Assembly (NCBI GenBank): GCA_003136295.1
Contig: PLDZ01000260.1
Coordinates: 1,580-14,031, forward strand
DNA: 12,452 nt
Origin: Candidatus Dormiibacterota bacterium
GTDB lineage: Bacteria > Chloroflexota > Dormibacteria > Aeolococcales > Aeolococcaceae
Direction of reading: 5' to 3'
The translations under genes were made by a program, and so were the position numbers. Position 1 is the first letter of the stretch, and the number at the start of each line of letters is the position of its first letter. Below the pieces are notes generated by a model. It was not told the origin of the DNA and did no database searches. It saw nothing but the letters and a program-made list of their open reading frames with translations. This document shows, one piece after another, positions 1 to 7,265 of this stretch.

Positions 1-2055
1 GTGCGCTGGCGGTGGAACCTCAACCGCTCGCTCACCGTGCTGCGCTTCAAGGGTGGACGCAAGAACCCGGCGCCCATTCAACGACTTGAGTCCGACGACA
101 TCATGGGTGCGGTGTTTCCCCAGCTGGTCGCATGCCAGAACGAGAATCCGACGGGGCCGGTGGAGGCACCCGATCATCCCCTCGTCAATCAGACGATGTA
201 CGACTGCCTGCACGAGGTGATGGACGTCGACTCGCTGCGCGAGCTGATCGTGCGCATCGAGCGCAAGGAAGTCGAGATCAGCTTCCGTGACACCGTCGAG
301 CCCTCGCCGCTGGCACACGAGATTGTCAACGGCAGGCCGTACACGTTTCTCGACGACGCGCCGCTCGAGGAGCGGCGAAGCCGGGCAATCACGTTGCGTC
401 GAGGGCTTCCCGTCGAGGCGCGCGACCTCGCCGCGCTCGACCCCGACGCCATTGCGCGCGTGCGCGGCGAGGCGGCGCCGGATCCTCGCGATCACGACGA
501 ACTCCATGACCTCCTGGTCGCGCTGCTGGTGGCAAAGCCTGTCGCATCATGGAACGGATGGTTTGATGAGCTGGTCGAACGCGGCAGGGCGCTGACCGTC
601 AACAACGGCGGCGAGGTGTTCTGGTGCGCGATGGAACGCGCTGCCGGAGTCGAGGCACTCTGGCCCGACGCAACGCGCGCCCCGCTTCCAATGGCGTTGC
701 CGCGAGCGCCGGCCGGGGCGCCTGAACGCGACGGCCTCATCGCCTCGATCCTGCGCGGCCATCTCGAGGTGAGCGGACCGATGACCGCCGGTGCGCTGTC
801 GGCAGTCACCGGGCTGCGACCCTCAGAAGTCGCGATCGGGCTCGCGGTTGTCGAGGGCGAAGGCTTTGTGATTCGCGGCCACTTCGAGCCGGGAAGCAGC
901 GACGACCAATGGTGCGCGCGACGCCTGCTCGTCCGCATTCACAGCTACACGCAGCAACGCCTGAGGCAGGAGATCGAACCGGTCACCGCGCAGGACTTCA
1001 TGCGCTTCCTGCTTCGCTGGCAGCGCGTGGCGCCGGGCACGCAGCGCGAGGGTCGCGCCGGCGTAGCGGCCACGATCGCGCAGCTCCAGGGTTTCGAGAT
1101 TCCGGCCGGCGTCTGGGAGGAGACGGTACTCCCCAGTCGCGTGGCCGGGTACCGGAGCGCCTGGCTCGACGAGCTGTGCATGTCGGGTGAGGTGGCCTGG
1201 GCACGGTTGAAAGTACGCGACGACTCCGGCACGGCGTCGCCGCCGCGGAGCAGCTCGTCAGCGTCACGCGCAACGCCGGTCACGCTGGTGATGCGCTCCG
1301 ACCTGCCGTGGTTGCTCCAGTCTGTTCGTGGCGAGGCCCAGCCGCTGGAACCGGTGTCAGGAGCGACACTCGATGTGCTCGATGCGCTTCGCGAGCACGG
1401 CGCGCTCTTCACGAGTGACATCGTCGCGCGCGCGCGCAGGCTGCCCAGTGAAGTCGAGAGCGCGCTGTGGGACGGCGTCTCGCGCGGGCTGCTCACCGCG
1501 GATGGGTTCAGTGCAGTACGCCGCCTGCTCATCAGCCGCGGGTTGGCACGCTCGCGGCCGCATCACCGTGGCCTGCGTCACGGCGTCAGTGGCTACTCCT
1601 CGGGCGAAGGCCGGTGGTCGCTGGTGCCGCGCGTGTCATCGGTTGCCGAGCACGACGCCCTCGCCGAGGCGATCGCCGAGCAGTTGCTGGTGCGCTGGGG
1701 TGTCGTGTTTCGCGATGTCGTCGCGCGCGAGACGATCGCATTGCCCTGGCGCGATATCGTCTGGGCGCTCCGCCGCATGGAGGCGCGCGGCACTGCGCGT
1801 GGTGGACGCTTCGTCACCGGTTTCGCCGGTGAGCAATTCGCGCTCCCGGAGGCCGTCGATCAGCTGCGCGCCGTGCGTCGTCGGGAGCGTTCGTCGGAAG
1901 TGGTGCGCGTCTCCGCGACCGACCCACTGAATCTCGCGGGCATCCTGCTGCCCGGACCGCGCATCACCTCGGTGAGAACCAACAGCGTCGTCTTCGAGGA
2001 CGGGTTGCCGGTCACGAGTGCCGGCCCGGTGTTCGCGGCCATCGCGCGGCGCTGA
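1..2055 (+). CDS. lhr: Lhr-family ATP-dependent helicase, C-terminal part (5' end outside window)
   Basis: Lhr is a large superfamily 2 DNA helicase linked to DNA repair. The visible 684 residues follow the RecA-like motor domains, which lie upstream of the window. The reading frame is open from base 1, and the first residues already match the interior of the family (WRWNLNRSLTVLRFKGGRK, then SDDIMGAVFPQLVACQNE), so the GTG at base 1 is not the true start. Residues 1 to about 130 are the end of the DEAD/H-associated region, including EPSPLAHEIVNGRPYTFLDD (101-119). The rest fits the long Lhr C-terminal domain, known in the family as tandem winged-helix modules plus a beta-barrel. The family's closing motif, DPLNLAGILLPGPR, sits near the C-terminus. 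Family members run about 1,400-1,600 residues, so roughly half is present. It ends 24 bases from the convergent kinase gene. The family call is firm; the substrate in this organism is not known. Confidence 0.93.
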   Translation: MRWRWNLNRSLTVLRFKGGRKNPAPIQRLESDDIMGAVFPQLVACQNENPTGPVEAPDHPLVNQTMYDCLHEVMDVDSLRELIVRIERKEVEISFRDTVEPSPLAHEIVNGRPYTFLDDAPLEERRSRAITLRRGLPVEARDLAALDPDAIARVRGEAAPDPRDHDELHDLLVALLVAKPVASWNGWFDELVERGRALTVNNGGEVFWCAMERAAGVEALWPDATRAPLPMALPRAPAGAPERDGLIASILRGHLEVSGPMTAGALSAVTGLRPSEVAIGLAVVEGEGFVIRGHFEPGSSDDQWCARRLLVRIHSYTQQRLRQEIEPVTAQDFMRFLLRWQRVAPGTQREGRAGVAATIAQLQGFEIPAGVWEETVLPSRVAGYRSAWLDELCMSGEVAWARLKVRDDSGTASPPRSSSSASRATPVTLVMRSDLPWLLQSVRGEAQPLEPVSGATLDVLDALREHGALFTSDIVARARRLPSEVESALWDGVSRGLLTADGFSAVRRLLISRGLARSRPHHRGLRHGVSGYSSGEGRWSLVPRVSSVAEHDALAEAIAEQLLVRWGVVFRDVVARETIALPWRDIVWALRRMEARGTARGGRFVTGFAGEQFALPEAVDQLRAVRRRERSSEVVRVSATDPLNLAGILLPGPRITSVRTNSVVFEDGLPVTSAGPVFAAIARR

Positions 2056-2070
2056 ACTCCTTTCCGTCGC

Positions 2071-2085
2071 CCCTGCGCGTCAGGG
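2071..2085. terminator. Small hairpin between convergent genes
   Basis: CCCTG (2071-2075) and CAGGG (2081-2085) form a perfect 5-bp stem with a 5-base loop. It lies between the stop of the helicase gene and the stop of the kinase gene and includes the kinase stop codon. It is short and has no T tract on either side. It is the only candidate for a bidirectional terminator in a 24-base gap, and could be chance. Confidence 0.25.
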
Positions 2086-4569
2086 TCGCGCGGCCGCGAT
2101 GGGCTCGAAGAACAGAGCGGTCGGCGCAGGCTCGGGTGGCACGTCGGAAAGGGGCCAGAGAATCGTGAACTTGCTCCCGCCCCTCTCACCGCTCTCCGCC
2201 TTGACGGTTGCGCCGTGCGCGTCGCAGAGCCGGCGCACCAGCGCGAGCCCCATGCCCATGCCGCCGTGACGTCGCGTCCGGCTGTTGTCCTCCTGGTAGA
2301 AGCGGTCGAAGAGGCGTGGGATGGCCTCGGCGCTGATCCCGATGCCGTCGTCCACGACGTCGATCCGGCACTGGCCCGTGCCCTTCGCCGGACAGGCGCT
2401 CACGCTGACGTGGCCGCCTCCCGGCGTGAATTTCACGGCGTTGTCGATGAGTGCCCGGAGCACCTGACGGAGCCGGAACGGATCCGCCATGACGGCTGGT
2501 GACCCATCGACATCGATGGCCAGTTCGACCGGCAGCCCGTCCTTGAAATGGCGGCGCACGTCGTTGGCGGCGTCTCCGATCGCGGTGGTGACGTCCACTG
2601 ATGACATGCGCACGTCGATCGTGTCGGCGTTCACCAGGGCGAAGTCGACGATGTTCTCGACGGTCTCACTGAGCAGCTTCACCGAGATGTCGACGTCACG
2701 CACAATCTCGAGCTTGGTGTCGTCGTCCCACTTGCCCCAGGCGACGTTGAGCAGCTCGATCTGTCCCTGAATGGCAAGCACCGGGGTGCGCAACTCGTGC
2801 TGGGCCGTGTCGAGGAAGTCGCTCTTCAGCTGGTTCAGCTCGCGAAGCCGGCGAACCGCCTCACGTTCCTGCTCGAGGGTTCGGGTGTTCTCGACAGCAA
2901 CTGCCGCGTTGTTGGCGAGGGTGATGAGCGCGCGTTCGTCACCGTCGGCAACGGCGCGCTCCGATCCGACGACGAGGACGCCTGTAAGCGCCTCCTGGAA
3001 GAGCATCGGCACGGCGATGGCCGCCCGCCCACCCCAGTCGAGACGGACCGCGTGGCCGGCGCTCAGTTCGTCGACCGGCATCGCGTCGGCCATGTCGGGC
3101 ATGTCGGGCCCACGGCTGCGCATCCGGAGGAATTCGGTCCCGCGCCTCGTGTACACCGTGGCGCTCGCGGATCCACCGGCGATGGCGTCAGCGGCGCCGA
3201 GCACCGCGTCCTGGAGCTGCTCAATGCCGCCGGTCGTCATGGTCAACGCTCGCGATACCTCCTGCAGCCGCCCCACCGATCCGTCAATGTGTTCGATGTA
3301 GCCGGCGATCTGTTCGCGCATGCGATTGACCCCGGCGGCGAGTCGTCCGAGCTCATCGCGCGACGTGACTGGAATGTCGCTGGTGTAGTCGCCGGCGGCG
3401 ATCCGCTCAACGCCGCGCTCCAGCCGGGAGACCGGGCGGCGCACGAACCGGTCAACGAACAGCAGCACGAGCAGGCACACCACGACGAGTGCCGTGAAGG
3501 CGATCTGGGCAATTGTGGCCTCATCCTGCGCGGTGCCGGCCGCGAAGATCGAGAGCGGGACCTCGACGCCGAGGTACCCGGCGACCCGCGTCCCTCCGGG
3601 TGCCATCAGCGGGACAAAGCTCCCAGCCACCGATCCCCGACCCGCAACCGTATAGATGGCATGCGCGGCGATGCCACCCGTCGTCGAACTGGCGTGGGCG
3701 AGGCTCTGCGCGATCGCCGATGGCGCGACCGACGGGGTCGGAATGTCCGCACTCCCGGTGAACCGGATGAGCGTCGTGGCGGAGCCGGCGCTGACGAAGA
3801 CGGGCGTGTAGCCGATCACCGGGCCGTATCGGGAGAACTGCGTCTGCAGCTGCGCGCTGTACACCACCACCCCGAGCGGCTCGTTCGTGCCTGCCTGAAC
3901 GTTGTACACGGGCACCGCCACGTCGAGCGCGGGCAACCCGCCGGCGAGCGTCTCGACTCCCTCGATCCCCGAGGGGCATTGCGCGCGCAGCGCTGGGCTT
4001 GCTGCGATGGTCGCACTGGGCTGCTGGCACGCCGTGGTCGCGGCGACCTGTAGCGCATCGCGAACCGACGCAAGGGTCGCGACGACGTGGGGCAGCGTGC
4101 TCTGCTCGCACCCGCTGGTCGCCGGGTGGGTGGTTTCGCCGGCAGTTCCGGCGCTGTCGCACTCGCTGCTGTAGAGAACGGTGCCCTGGCTGCTGAAGAT
4201 GGCGACCCCGAGCCCCGGCAGGTTCACGATCCGCTTCTGGGTGAACTCGGCGGCGACGAGGTTGGTCGGGTTGGTACCGCTCAGCGCCAGCTGCAGGGAC
4301 GTCAGCGATGCGACGGCGGTGGCGGCGTATTGAGCCTGCGGCTGGATCACGCGCGAGATGAGCTGGCCCGCGACCCCCGCTCGGTTGTCGGCGTTGGACA
4401 GCGCCCCGGCGTCGGTCTGCTGCGAGCGGCTCACCAGCAGGAAGCCACTCACGCCGGCGATCACGACCGCGGTGAAGACGATCCCTCCGGCCAGCAACCG
4501 GCCGGCGAGGCTGGTTCGCAGGCCGAACCTGCGGACGAAGAGGCTGCGCCCCGGCCGACTCGCTCGCAT
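2080..4569 (-). CDS. Membrane sensor histidine kinase (extracytoplasmic sensor, HAMP, GAF, HisKA, HATPase)
   Basis: This is the sensor half of a two-component system: it autophosphorylates on histidine and passes the phosphate to a response regulator. The order along 829 residues is: first membrane helix 21-46; extracytoplasmic sensor about 47-350; second helix about 353-373; HAMP about 374-427 (DRFVRRPVSRLE); GAF-like domain about 445-565; short helical linker; HisKA with the H-box AQHELRTP and phospho-acceptor His591; and HATPase with N-box ALIDNAVKF (Asn710), DDGIGI (740-745) and GGMGMGLAL (769-777). All catalytic boxes are intact. The sensor resembles a Cache-type ligand domain only in topology, and its ligand is unknown. 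Four cysteines (137, 154, 181, 198) cluster in it. No response regulator gene is adjacent, so it is an orphan within this window. The ATG at 4569 is preceded by a TANNNT box with a six-base gap and no Shine-Dalgarno, suggesting a leaderless transcript. Confidence 0.93.
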   Translation of the reverse strand: MRASRPGRSLFVRRFGLRTSLAGRLLAGGIVFTAVVIAGVSGFLLVSRSQQTDAGALSNADNRAGVAGQLISRVIQPQAQYAATAVASLTSLQLALSGTNPTNLVAAEFTQKRIVNLPGLGVAIFSSQGTVLYSSECDSAGTAGETTHPATSGCEQSTLPHVVATLASVRDALQVAATTACQQPSATIAASPALRAQCPSGIEGVETLAGGLPALDVAVPVYNVQAGTNEPLGVVVYSAQLQTQFSRYGPVIGYTPVFVSAGSATTLIRFTGSADIPTPSVAPSAIAQSLAHASSTTGGIAAHAIYTVAGRGSVAGSFVPLMAPGGTRVAGYLGVEVPLSIFAAGTAQDEATIAQIAFTALVVVCLLVLLFVDRFVRRPVSRLERGVERIAAGDYTSDIPVTSRDELGRLAAGVNRMREQIAGYIEHIDGSVGRLQEVSRALTMTTGGIEQLQDAVLGAADAIAGGSASATVYTRRGTEFLRMRSRGPDMPDMADAMPVDELSAGHAVRLDWGGRAAIAVPMLFQEALTGVLVVGSERAVADGDERALITLANNAAVAVENTRTLEQEREAVRRLRELNQLKSDFLDTAQHELRTPVLAIQGQIELLNVAWGKWDDDTKLEIVRDVDISVKLLSETVENIVDFALVNADTIDVRMSSVDVTTAIGDAANDVRRHFKDGLPVELAIDVDGSPAVMADPFRLRQVLRALIDNAVKFTPGGGHVSVSACPAKGTGQCRIDVVDDGIGISAEAIPRLFDRFYQEDNSRTRRHGGMGMGLALVRRLCDAHGATVKAESGERGGSKFTILWPLSDVPPEPAPTALFFEPIAAARP

Positions 4570-4575
4570 GGATCG

Positions 4576-4581
4576 AGCCTA
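4576..4581 (-). promoter_or_regulatory. Candidate -10 box of a leaderless promoter for the histidine kinase
   Basis: Read on the minus strand, TAGGCT lies exactly six bases before the ATG at 4569, so transcription would start at or beside the start codon. No Shine-Dalgarno is visible and no good -35 element is present. TANNNT is common, so this is supported mainly by its position and by the same spacing at two other genes in the window. Confidence 0.4.
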
Positions 4582-4694
4582 TTGGGGGAGAGGCGGCACC
4601 GAATGGGTGACCGCTCGCAGTCCGGAAACGGGCCAGTGACGAACGATCTTCGGCGGTAATGAGGATCGGGCGTTCCCGAGGGGCTCGGGAACCG

Positions 4695-4700
4695 TACGCT
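4695..4700 (+). promoter_or_regulatory. Candidate -10 box of a leaderless promoter for the four-helix membrane protein
   Basis: TACGCT ends six bases before the ATG at 4707, with no Shine-Dalgarno in the gap. The box also supports 4707, rather than the in-frame ATG at 4659, as the start, because the upstream ATG would lie ahead of this promoter. No clear -35 is seen. Confidence 0.4.
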
Positions 4701-4706
4701 TACGCC

Positions 4707-5300
4707 ATGCCCTTTCGGCGCCGCAAGCGTTCGGAGTTCGTCACGGTTGATCCGGAGCGCACCGGCGTGGGTGCCTTTCTCAAGCGCTGGACGATCCCCA
4801 TCATCGGCGCATTGACCCCGACGGCCCTGATCGTGGTCAACATCTCGATCTTCATCGCCAAGAACTTGACCGAGTTTCGCTGGACGATTTCCATCCTTGC
4901 CTTTGTCAGCGGGCTCATGCTCAACTCCTGGGCGGGTCTGAACATCTATCGCATCCTCCAGCAGCGCCGGCCGGACCACGCGCTCGTAAAGGAACGCAAC
5001 CAGGAGGTCGTGCTGGTCCTGGGTATGGCGGTCATCATCGCCGCAGCGTTTCTGACCGCATGGTTCTGCTACCTGGGTCTGTCGAGTTACAACGATCTGC
5101 CCAACGGGCTCACTTTCTTCACGGGGATCCTGTCGGCTGCGGTGCCGATTCTCCTGCGGGCCGCCTTCCGTCGCGGAGTCCCGAGGCGCCGCGGGCGCGG
5201 CGGTACGTCGGCTTCGTCGGTAACCGGTCTGCCTCCGAGTGGGCCCCCACAGCCGCCCACGTCGTCCTCAACGATGCAGAACCCGATCCCCCGACGGTAG
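4707..5300 (+). CDS. Four-helix integral membrane protein of unknown function
   Basis: I do not recognise this 197-residue protein. It has a basic N-terminus (MPFRRRKR) and then four hydrophobic stretches, about 29-51, 59-83, 101-125 and 135-153. A basic, proline- and serine-rich tail (RRGVPRRRGRGG, then repeated PP and SS) fills the last 40 or so residues. By the positive-inside rule, both termini are probably cytoplasmic. The loop QQRRPDHALVKERNQE between helices 2 and 3 is strongly charged. An in-frame ATG at 4659 would add 16 residues (MRIGRSRGAREPYAYA). I prefer 4707 because the basic MPFRRRKR start precedes the first helix naturally and because TACGCT lies six bases before it. It is divergent from the sensor kinase with about 137 bases between starts, which is compatible with co-regulation but does not prove it. 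Confidence 0.75.
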   Translation: MPFRRRKRSEFVTVDPERTGVGAFLKRWTIPIIGALTPTALIVVNISIFIAKNLTEFRWTISILAFVSGLMLNSWAGLNIYRILQQRRPDHALVKERNQEVVLVLGMAVIIAAAFLTAWFCYLGLSSYNDLPNGLTFFTGILSAAVPILLRAAFRRGVPRRRGRGGTSASSVTGLPPSGPPQPPTSSSTMQNPIPRR

Positions 5301-5328
5301 TCGCGAAACTCAGGGGCGGCGCGGCCTG

Positions 5329-5343
5329 GTGAGCGTCGCTCAC
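5329..5343 (+). terminator. Hairpin after the membrane protein gene
   Basis: GTGAGC, a GTC loop and GCTCAC form a perfect 6-bp stem about 30 bases past the stop at 5300. Partly complementary flanks (AGGGGC upstream, GCCCT downstream) could extend it. The following bases (TTGTCTCTC) are pyrimidine-rich but do not form a true T run. A terminator role is plausible but not certain. Confidence 0.35.
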
Positions 5344-5356
5344 GCCCTTGTCTCTC

Positions 5357-5386
5357 AGGGTTTCCTCGGTCGAGGCAGACAACCCT
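5357..5386. repeat. Two-part hairpin (AGGGTT...AACCCT with inner CCTCG/CGAGG)
   Basis: The outer arms AGGGTT (5357-5362) and AACCCT (5381-5386) enclose inner arms CCTCG (5364-5368) and CGAGG (5371-5375) with a two-base loop. The right side carries a five-base bulge. It follows directly after the first hairpin, so the pair may act as a tandem terminator. It could instead belong to a structured RNA, but nothing else supports that. Confidence 0.35.
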
Positions 5387-5702
5387 CGCCTGCTCTGGTA
5401 CGCCATCGCTTGACCGCTGATGTCGCCGAGTGAACCTCCAGCGTTCACCCCGGCGCTAAGGTGGGGAGCGGGTTTCGAAATCCGGTCACGCGGCGGAGCC
5501 GTGGACGATGAGCCGCTGCCGACGGGTGATTGTATCGACGGCGCTGCGGATGGACCACAGTGGCGAGCAGCGACGAGGCGGTTCGTGCTCTCGCGCCGAT
5601 CCGTCTCCCGGCATCACCCTCACGTGGCTACACCGCGACGGCCCTGAACCTCGGCCTGCACAGGTTCTTGGTGGTCCGGCGCGACGAACCCAGCGACCGG
5701 GC

Positions 5703-5969
5703 CTACCTCTCGATATACGCCGTCATCGGGGGGATGACGCCGTGGCTCTCCATCTGTGCAGCAGCTTCGGGCGAGGGCGAGGCCATCATCGCCTGCGCGC
5801 CCTCCATGTCATGGACGTCGGCGGTGATGGCGACGTTGTTGCTCCCATCGGCCGCGACGTGGTCCGTCACGTTCGTGGCGAACGAGCCAATTGAGGCAGC
5901 ACGCTCGGCCTTGCCCTTGAGCCAACGTTCGATATCGACCACGGCGTGAGTGACGACCAGCTTCGGCAT
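5703..5969 (-). CDS. Small conserved hypothetical protein (88 aa)
   Basis: The 88-residue protein opens MPKLVVTHAVVDIERWLKGK and ends PPMTAYIER. It reads as a compact alpha/beta domain: a starting strand, a helix rich in charged residues (DIERWLKGKAER), a strand (NVAITADVHD), an alanine-rich helix with a PSPEAAAQM segment, and a final strand. It looks like a small soluble protein of a type seen as hypothetical proteins in soil bacteria. The pattern suggests a dimeric ferredoxin-like barrel, but that is inference and no catalytic residues can be named. The start is well supported: GGAGG (minus strand, 5980-5976) lies six bases before the ATG at 5969. It has no signal peptide or membrane helix, so it is cytoplasmic. 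It is divergent from the hydrolase at 6160 across about 190 bases. Confidence 0.8.
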   Translation of the reverse strand: MPKLVVTHAVVDIERWLKGKAERAASIGSFATNVTDHVAADGSNNVAITADVHDMEGAQAMMASPSPEAAAQMESHGVIPPMTAYIER

Positions 5970-6023
5970 GGCAAGCCTCCTTCGGGGACGCTCGGAGGGC
6001 CTTGGCGAAGATGCTGATCCTCT

Positions 6024-6042
6024 CGAGTATGGCGCGAGTATG
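6024..6042. repeat. Direct repeat CGAGTATG x2, 11-base period
   Basis: CGAGTATG occurs at 6024-6031 and again at 6035-6042, so the copies are spaced one helical turn apart on the same DNA face. It lies in the divergent region between the 88-residue protein and the hydrolase. The reverse strand reads CATACTCG twice, and either copy could supply a -10-like CATACT for the minus gene. It is a possible regulator site, based on position and spacing only. Confidence 0.3.
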
Positions 6043-6096
6043 CCTGTGCGGCTGGGCCACGGGCAAGGAGCTTGAGAGCTGTCGCGTCGGCGCAGT

Positions 6097-6106
6097 TTGC
6101 ATGCAA
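6097..6106. promoter_or_regulatory. Palindrome TTGCATGCAA, possible operator
   Basis: This is a perfect 10-bp palindrome with a further G/C pair one position out on each side (6095 and 6108). It lies 53 bases before the hydrolase start in the divergent intergenic region, where a repressor site would be expected. No regulator gene is adjacent, so the assignment is only suggestive. Confidence 0.3.
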
Positions 6107-6159
6107 CCTAGAGAAGCGGAGTCCGATGAGTTTTCAACCAAGGAGAAGTCAACGCTGGT

Positions 6160-7029
6160 ATGACGACGCACAAGCTCGAAACCGCCGAGGCCGACATCGT
6201 TTACGACGTTCACGGCCCCCTGCCCACCGCTGACGGACGGCCCCCTCTCTTCATGATCGGCCAGCCCATGGACGCCAGCGGCTTTACGACGCTGGCGTCG
6301 CACTTCTCTGACCGCACCGTGATCACCTATGACCCGCGTGGACTCGGTCGCAGCATCCGGAAGGACGGCCGGGTCGACAACGCGGCCACCGTCCAGGCAG
6401 ACGACGTGCACGCCGTCATCACGGCTCTCGGCGTCGGCCCCGTCGAGATGTTCGCGAGCAGCGGCGGCGCGGTAACCGCCCTCGCGCTGGTGGCGGCCTA
6501 CCCCGACGACGTGACTACTCTGGTGGCGCATGAGCCGCCCCTCATCCCGGTGCTTCCGGACGCGGACGCCGCCGGGCGCGCACGCGCATGCATTCGCGAC
6601 GCGTACGAGGCCAAGGGGTCAGGAGCCGGAATGGCGGCGTTCATCGCGATGACGTCGTGGCAGGGGGAGTTTAACGACGACTTCTTCGCTCGGCCTGCTC
6701 CGGATCCTGCCCAGTTCGGGATGGCGAGCGCGGACGACGGCTCCCGAGGCGACCCGCTGCTCTCCGACCGCTCGTGGGCGGTCAGCAGCTATCGGGCCGA
6801 CTTCGACGCGTTGGCCGGGGCGCCGACTCGGGTAATCATCGCGGTGGGCGAGGAGTCGATAGGCACCTTCACGTGGCGCACATCGCTCGCGACCGCCGAT
6901 CTCCTTGGCCAGCAGGCGACGGTCTTCCCAAGCCACCACGGCGGCTTCATGGGCGGCGAGTTCGGCTACCCCGGCCAACCCGAAGCGTTCGCGCGCAAAC
7001 TGCGCAAAGTCCTCGATGAAGAAGGCTGA
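6160..7029 (+). CDS. Alpha/beta hydrolase fold protein
   Basis: This is a 289-residue cytoplasmic hydrolase of the alpha/beta fold. The substrate is unknown; the fold includes esterases, lipases, epoxide hydrolases and dehalogenases. Strand and turn motifs are in order: PPLFMIGQPMD (oxyanion region, 28-38), ITYDPRGLGRS (55-65), the nucleophile elbow FASSGGAV (98-105) with Ser101, and VAHEPPL (122-128) after the next strand. A lid region follows (about 140-215). VIIAVGEES (225-233) holds candidate acid Glu231 or Glu232, and PSHHGGFMGGEFGY (257-270) holds the catalytic His, most likely His260. The elbow has Ala99 where Gly is usual, which the family tolerates. AGGAGA at 6141-6146 is the ribosome binding site, with a rather long 13-base spacing. 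A broken kinase fragment lies directly downstream and is not part of an operon with it. Confidence 0.9.
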   Translation: MTTHKLETAEADIVYDVHGPLPTADGRPPLFMIGQPMDASGFTTLASHFSDRTVITYDPRGLGRSIRKDGRVDNAATVQADDVHAVITALGVGPVEMFASSGGAVTALALVAAYPDDVTTLVAHEPPLIPVLPDADAAGRARACIRDAYEAKGSGAGMAAFIAMTSWQGEFNDDFFARPAPDPAQFGMASADDGSRGDPLLSDRSWAVSSYRADFDALAGAPTRVIIAVGEESIGTFTWRTSLATADLLGQQATVFPSHHGGFMGGEFGYPGQPEAFARKLRKVLDEEG

Positions 7030-7031
7030 GA

Positions 7032-7232
7032 CGACACGTCGGTCGCGTTGAGGTCACCGACGATGGATGCGGCTTCGATGTGCGCAGTGCGACGCGAGGC
7101 GCCGGTTTGACGAACATGGAGGACCGGCTCGACGCCCTCGGTGGCAGTCTTCAGATCGAGTCGACGCCAGGTGGCGGAACAACGGTCCGTGCCACGGTGC
7201 CGGTGTCGTCCCCATTGGTCGCAGTCAACTGA
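7032..7232 (+). pseudogene. C-terminal remnant of a second sensor histidine kinase (HATPase domain)
   Basis: Codons in register with 7053-7055 (GTC) read VEVTDDGCGFDV, then RGAGLTNMEDRLDALGG, then STPGGGTTVRATVPV, and stop at TGA 7230-7232. This is the end of a histidine kinase ATPase domain: the D-box (DDGCGF), the G2 box (GAGLTNMEDRL) and the closing beta strand, in correct order and spacing. The style is that of NarL/DesK-type kinases and unlike the intact kinase at 2080-4569 (DDGIGI, GGMGMGLAL). The frame closes upstream at a TGA (7017-7019) inside the hydrolase gene. There is no room for the N-box, the phospho-acceptor domain or a start codon. I read it as a leftover of a deleted gene, with the break at about 7030-7040. 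It is probably not translated. Confidence 0.8.
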
Positions 7233-7265
7233 GGACAGCGGTAACGGGATCCGCTCGAACGGCGA

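Larger units (their letters stand above)
5301..5702. other. Intergenic stretch without a convincing gene
   Basis: About 400 bases lie between the membrane protein stop and the stop of the small conserved protein. I read all six frames. The open frames give arginine- and proline-rich translations without domain motifs or ribosome binding sites, and the longer ones run antisense into the 5703-5969 gene. The first 90 bases hold two hairpins (5329-5343 and 5357-5386). A short palindrome, TTTCGAAA, lies near 5472-5479. I see nothing else. Confidence 0.6.

Noticed and set aside
1425..1437. Alternating CG run in the lhr gene
   Set aside because: It is a 13-base CG run inside an intact reading frame, expected in such GC-rich coding DNA; no frameshift is seen.
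2797..4053. A 418-codon open frame on the plus strand opposite the histidine kinase
   Set aside because: The minus-strand frame has every kinase box in order; this one is an Arg/Gly/His-rich shadow with no recognisable fold.
5119..5448. A 109-codon minus-strand frame over the end of the membrane protein gene
   Set aside because: It is a low-complexity, Arg/Gly/Ser-rich translation with no Shine-Dalgarno, and it overlaps a better-supported gene.
5461..5490. TTTCGAAA region considered as a tRNA T-arm
   Set aside because: The five-base T-stem does not pair and no acceptor, D or anticodon arm lies upstream at tRNA spacing.
5508..5949. Overlapping plus-strand open frames across 5508-5894 and 5530-5949
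   Set aside because: They run antisense through the 88-residue gene, which has a strong ribosome binding site. The part before 5703 has no protein-like motif.
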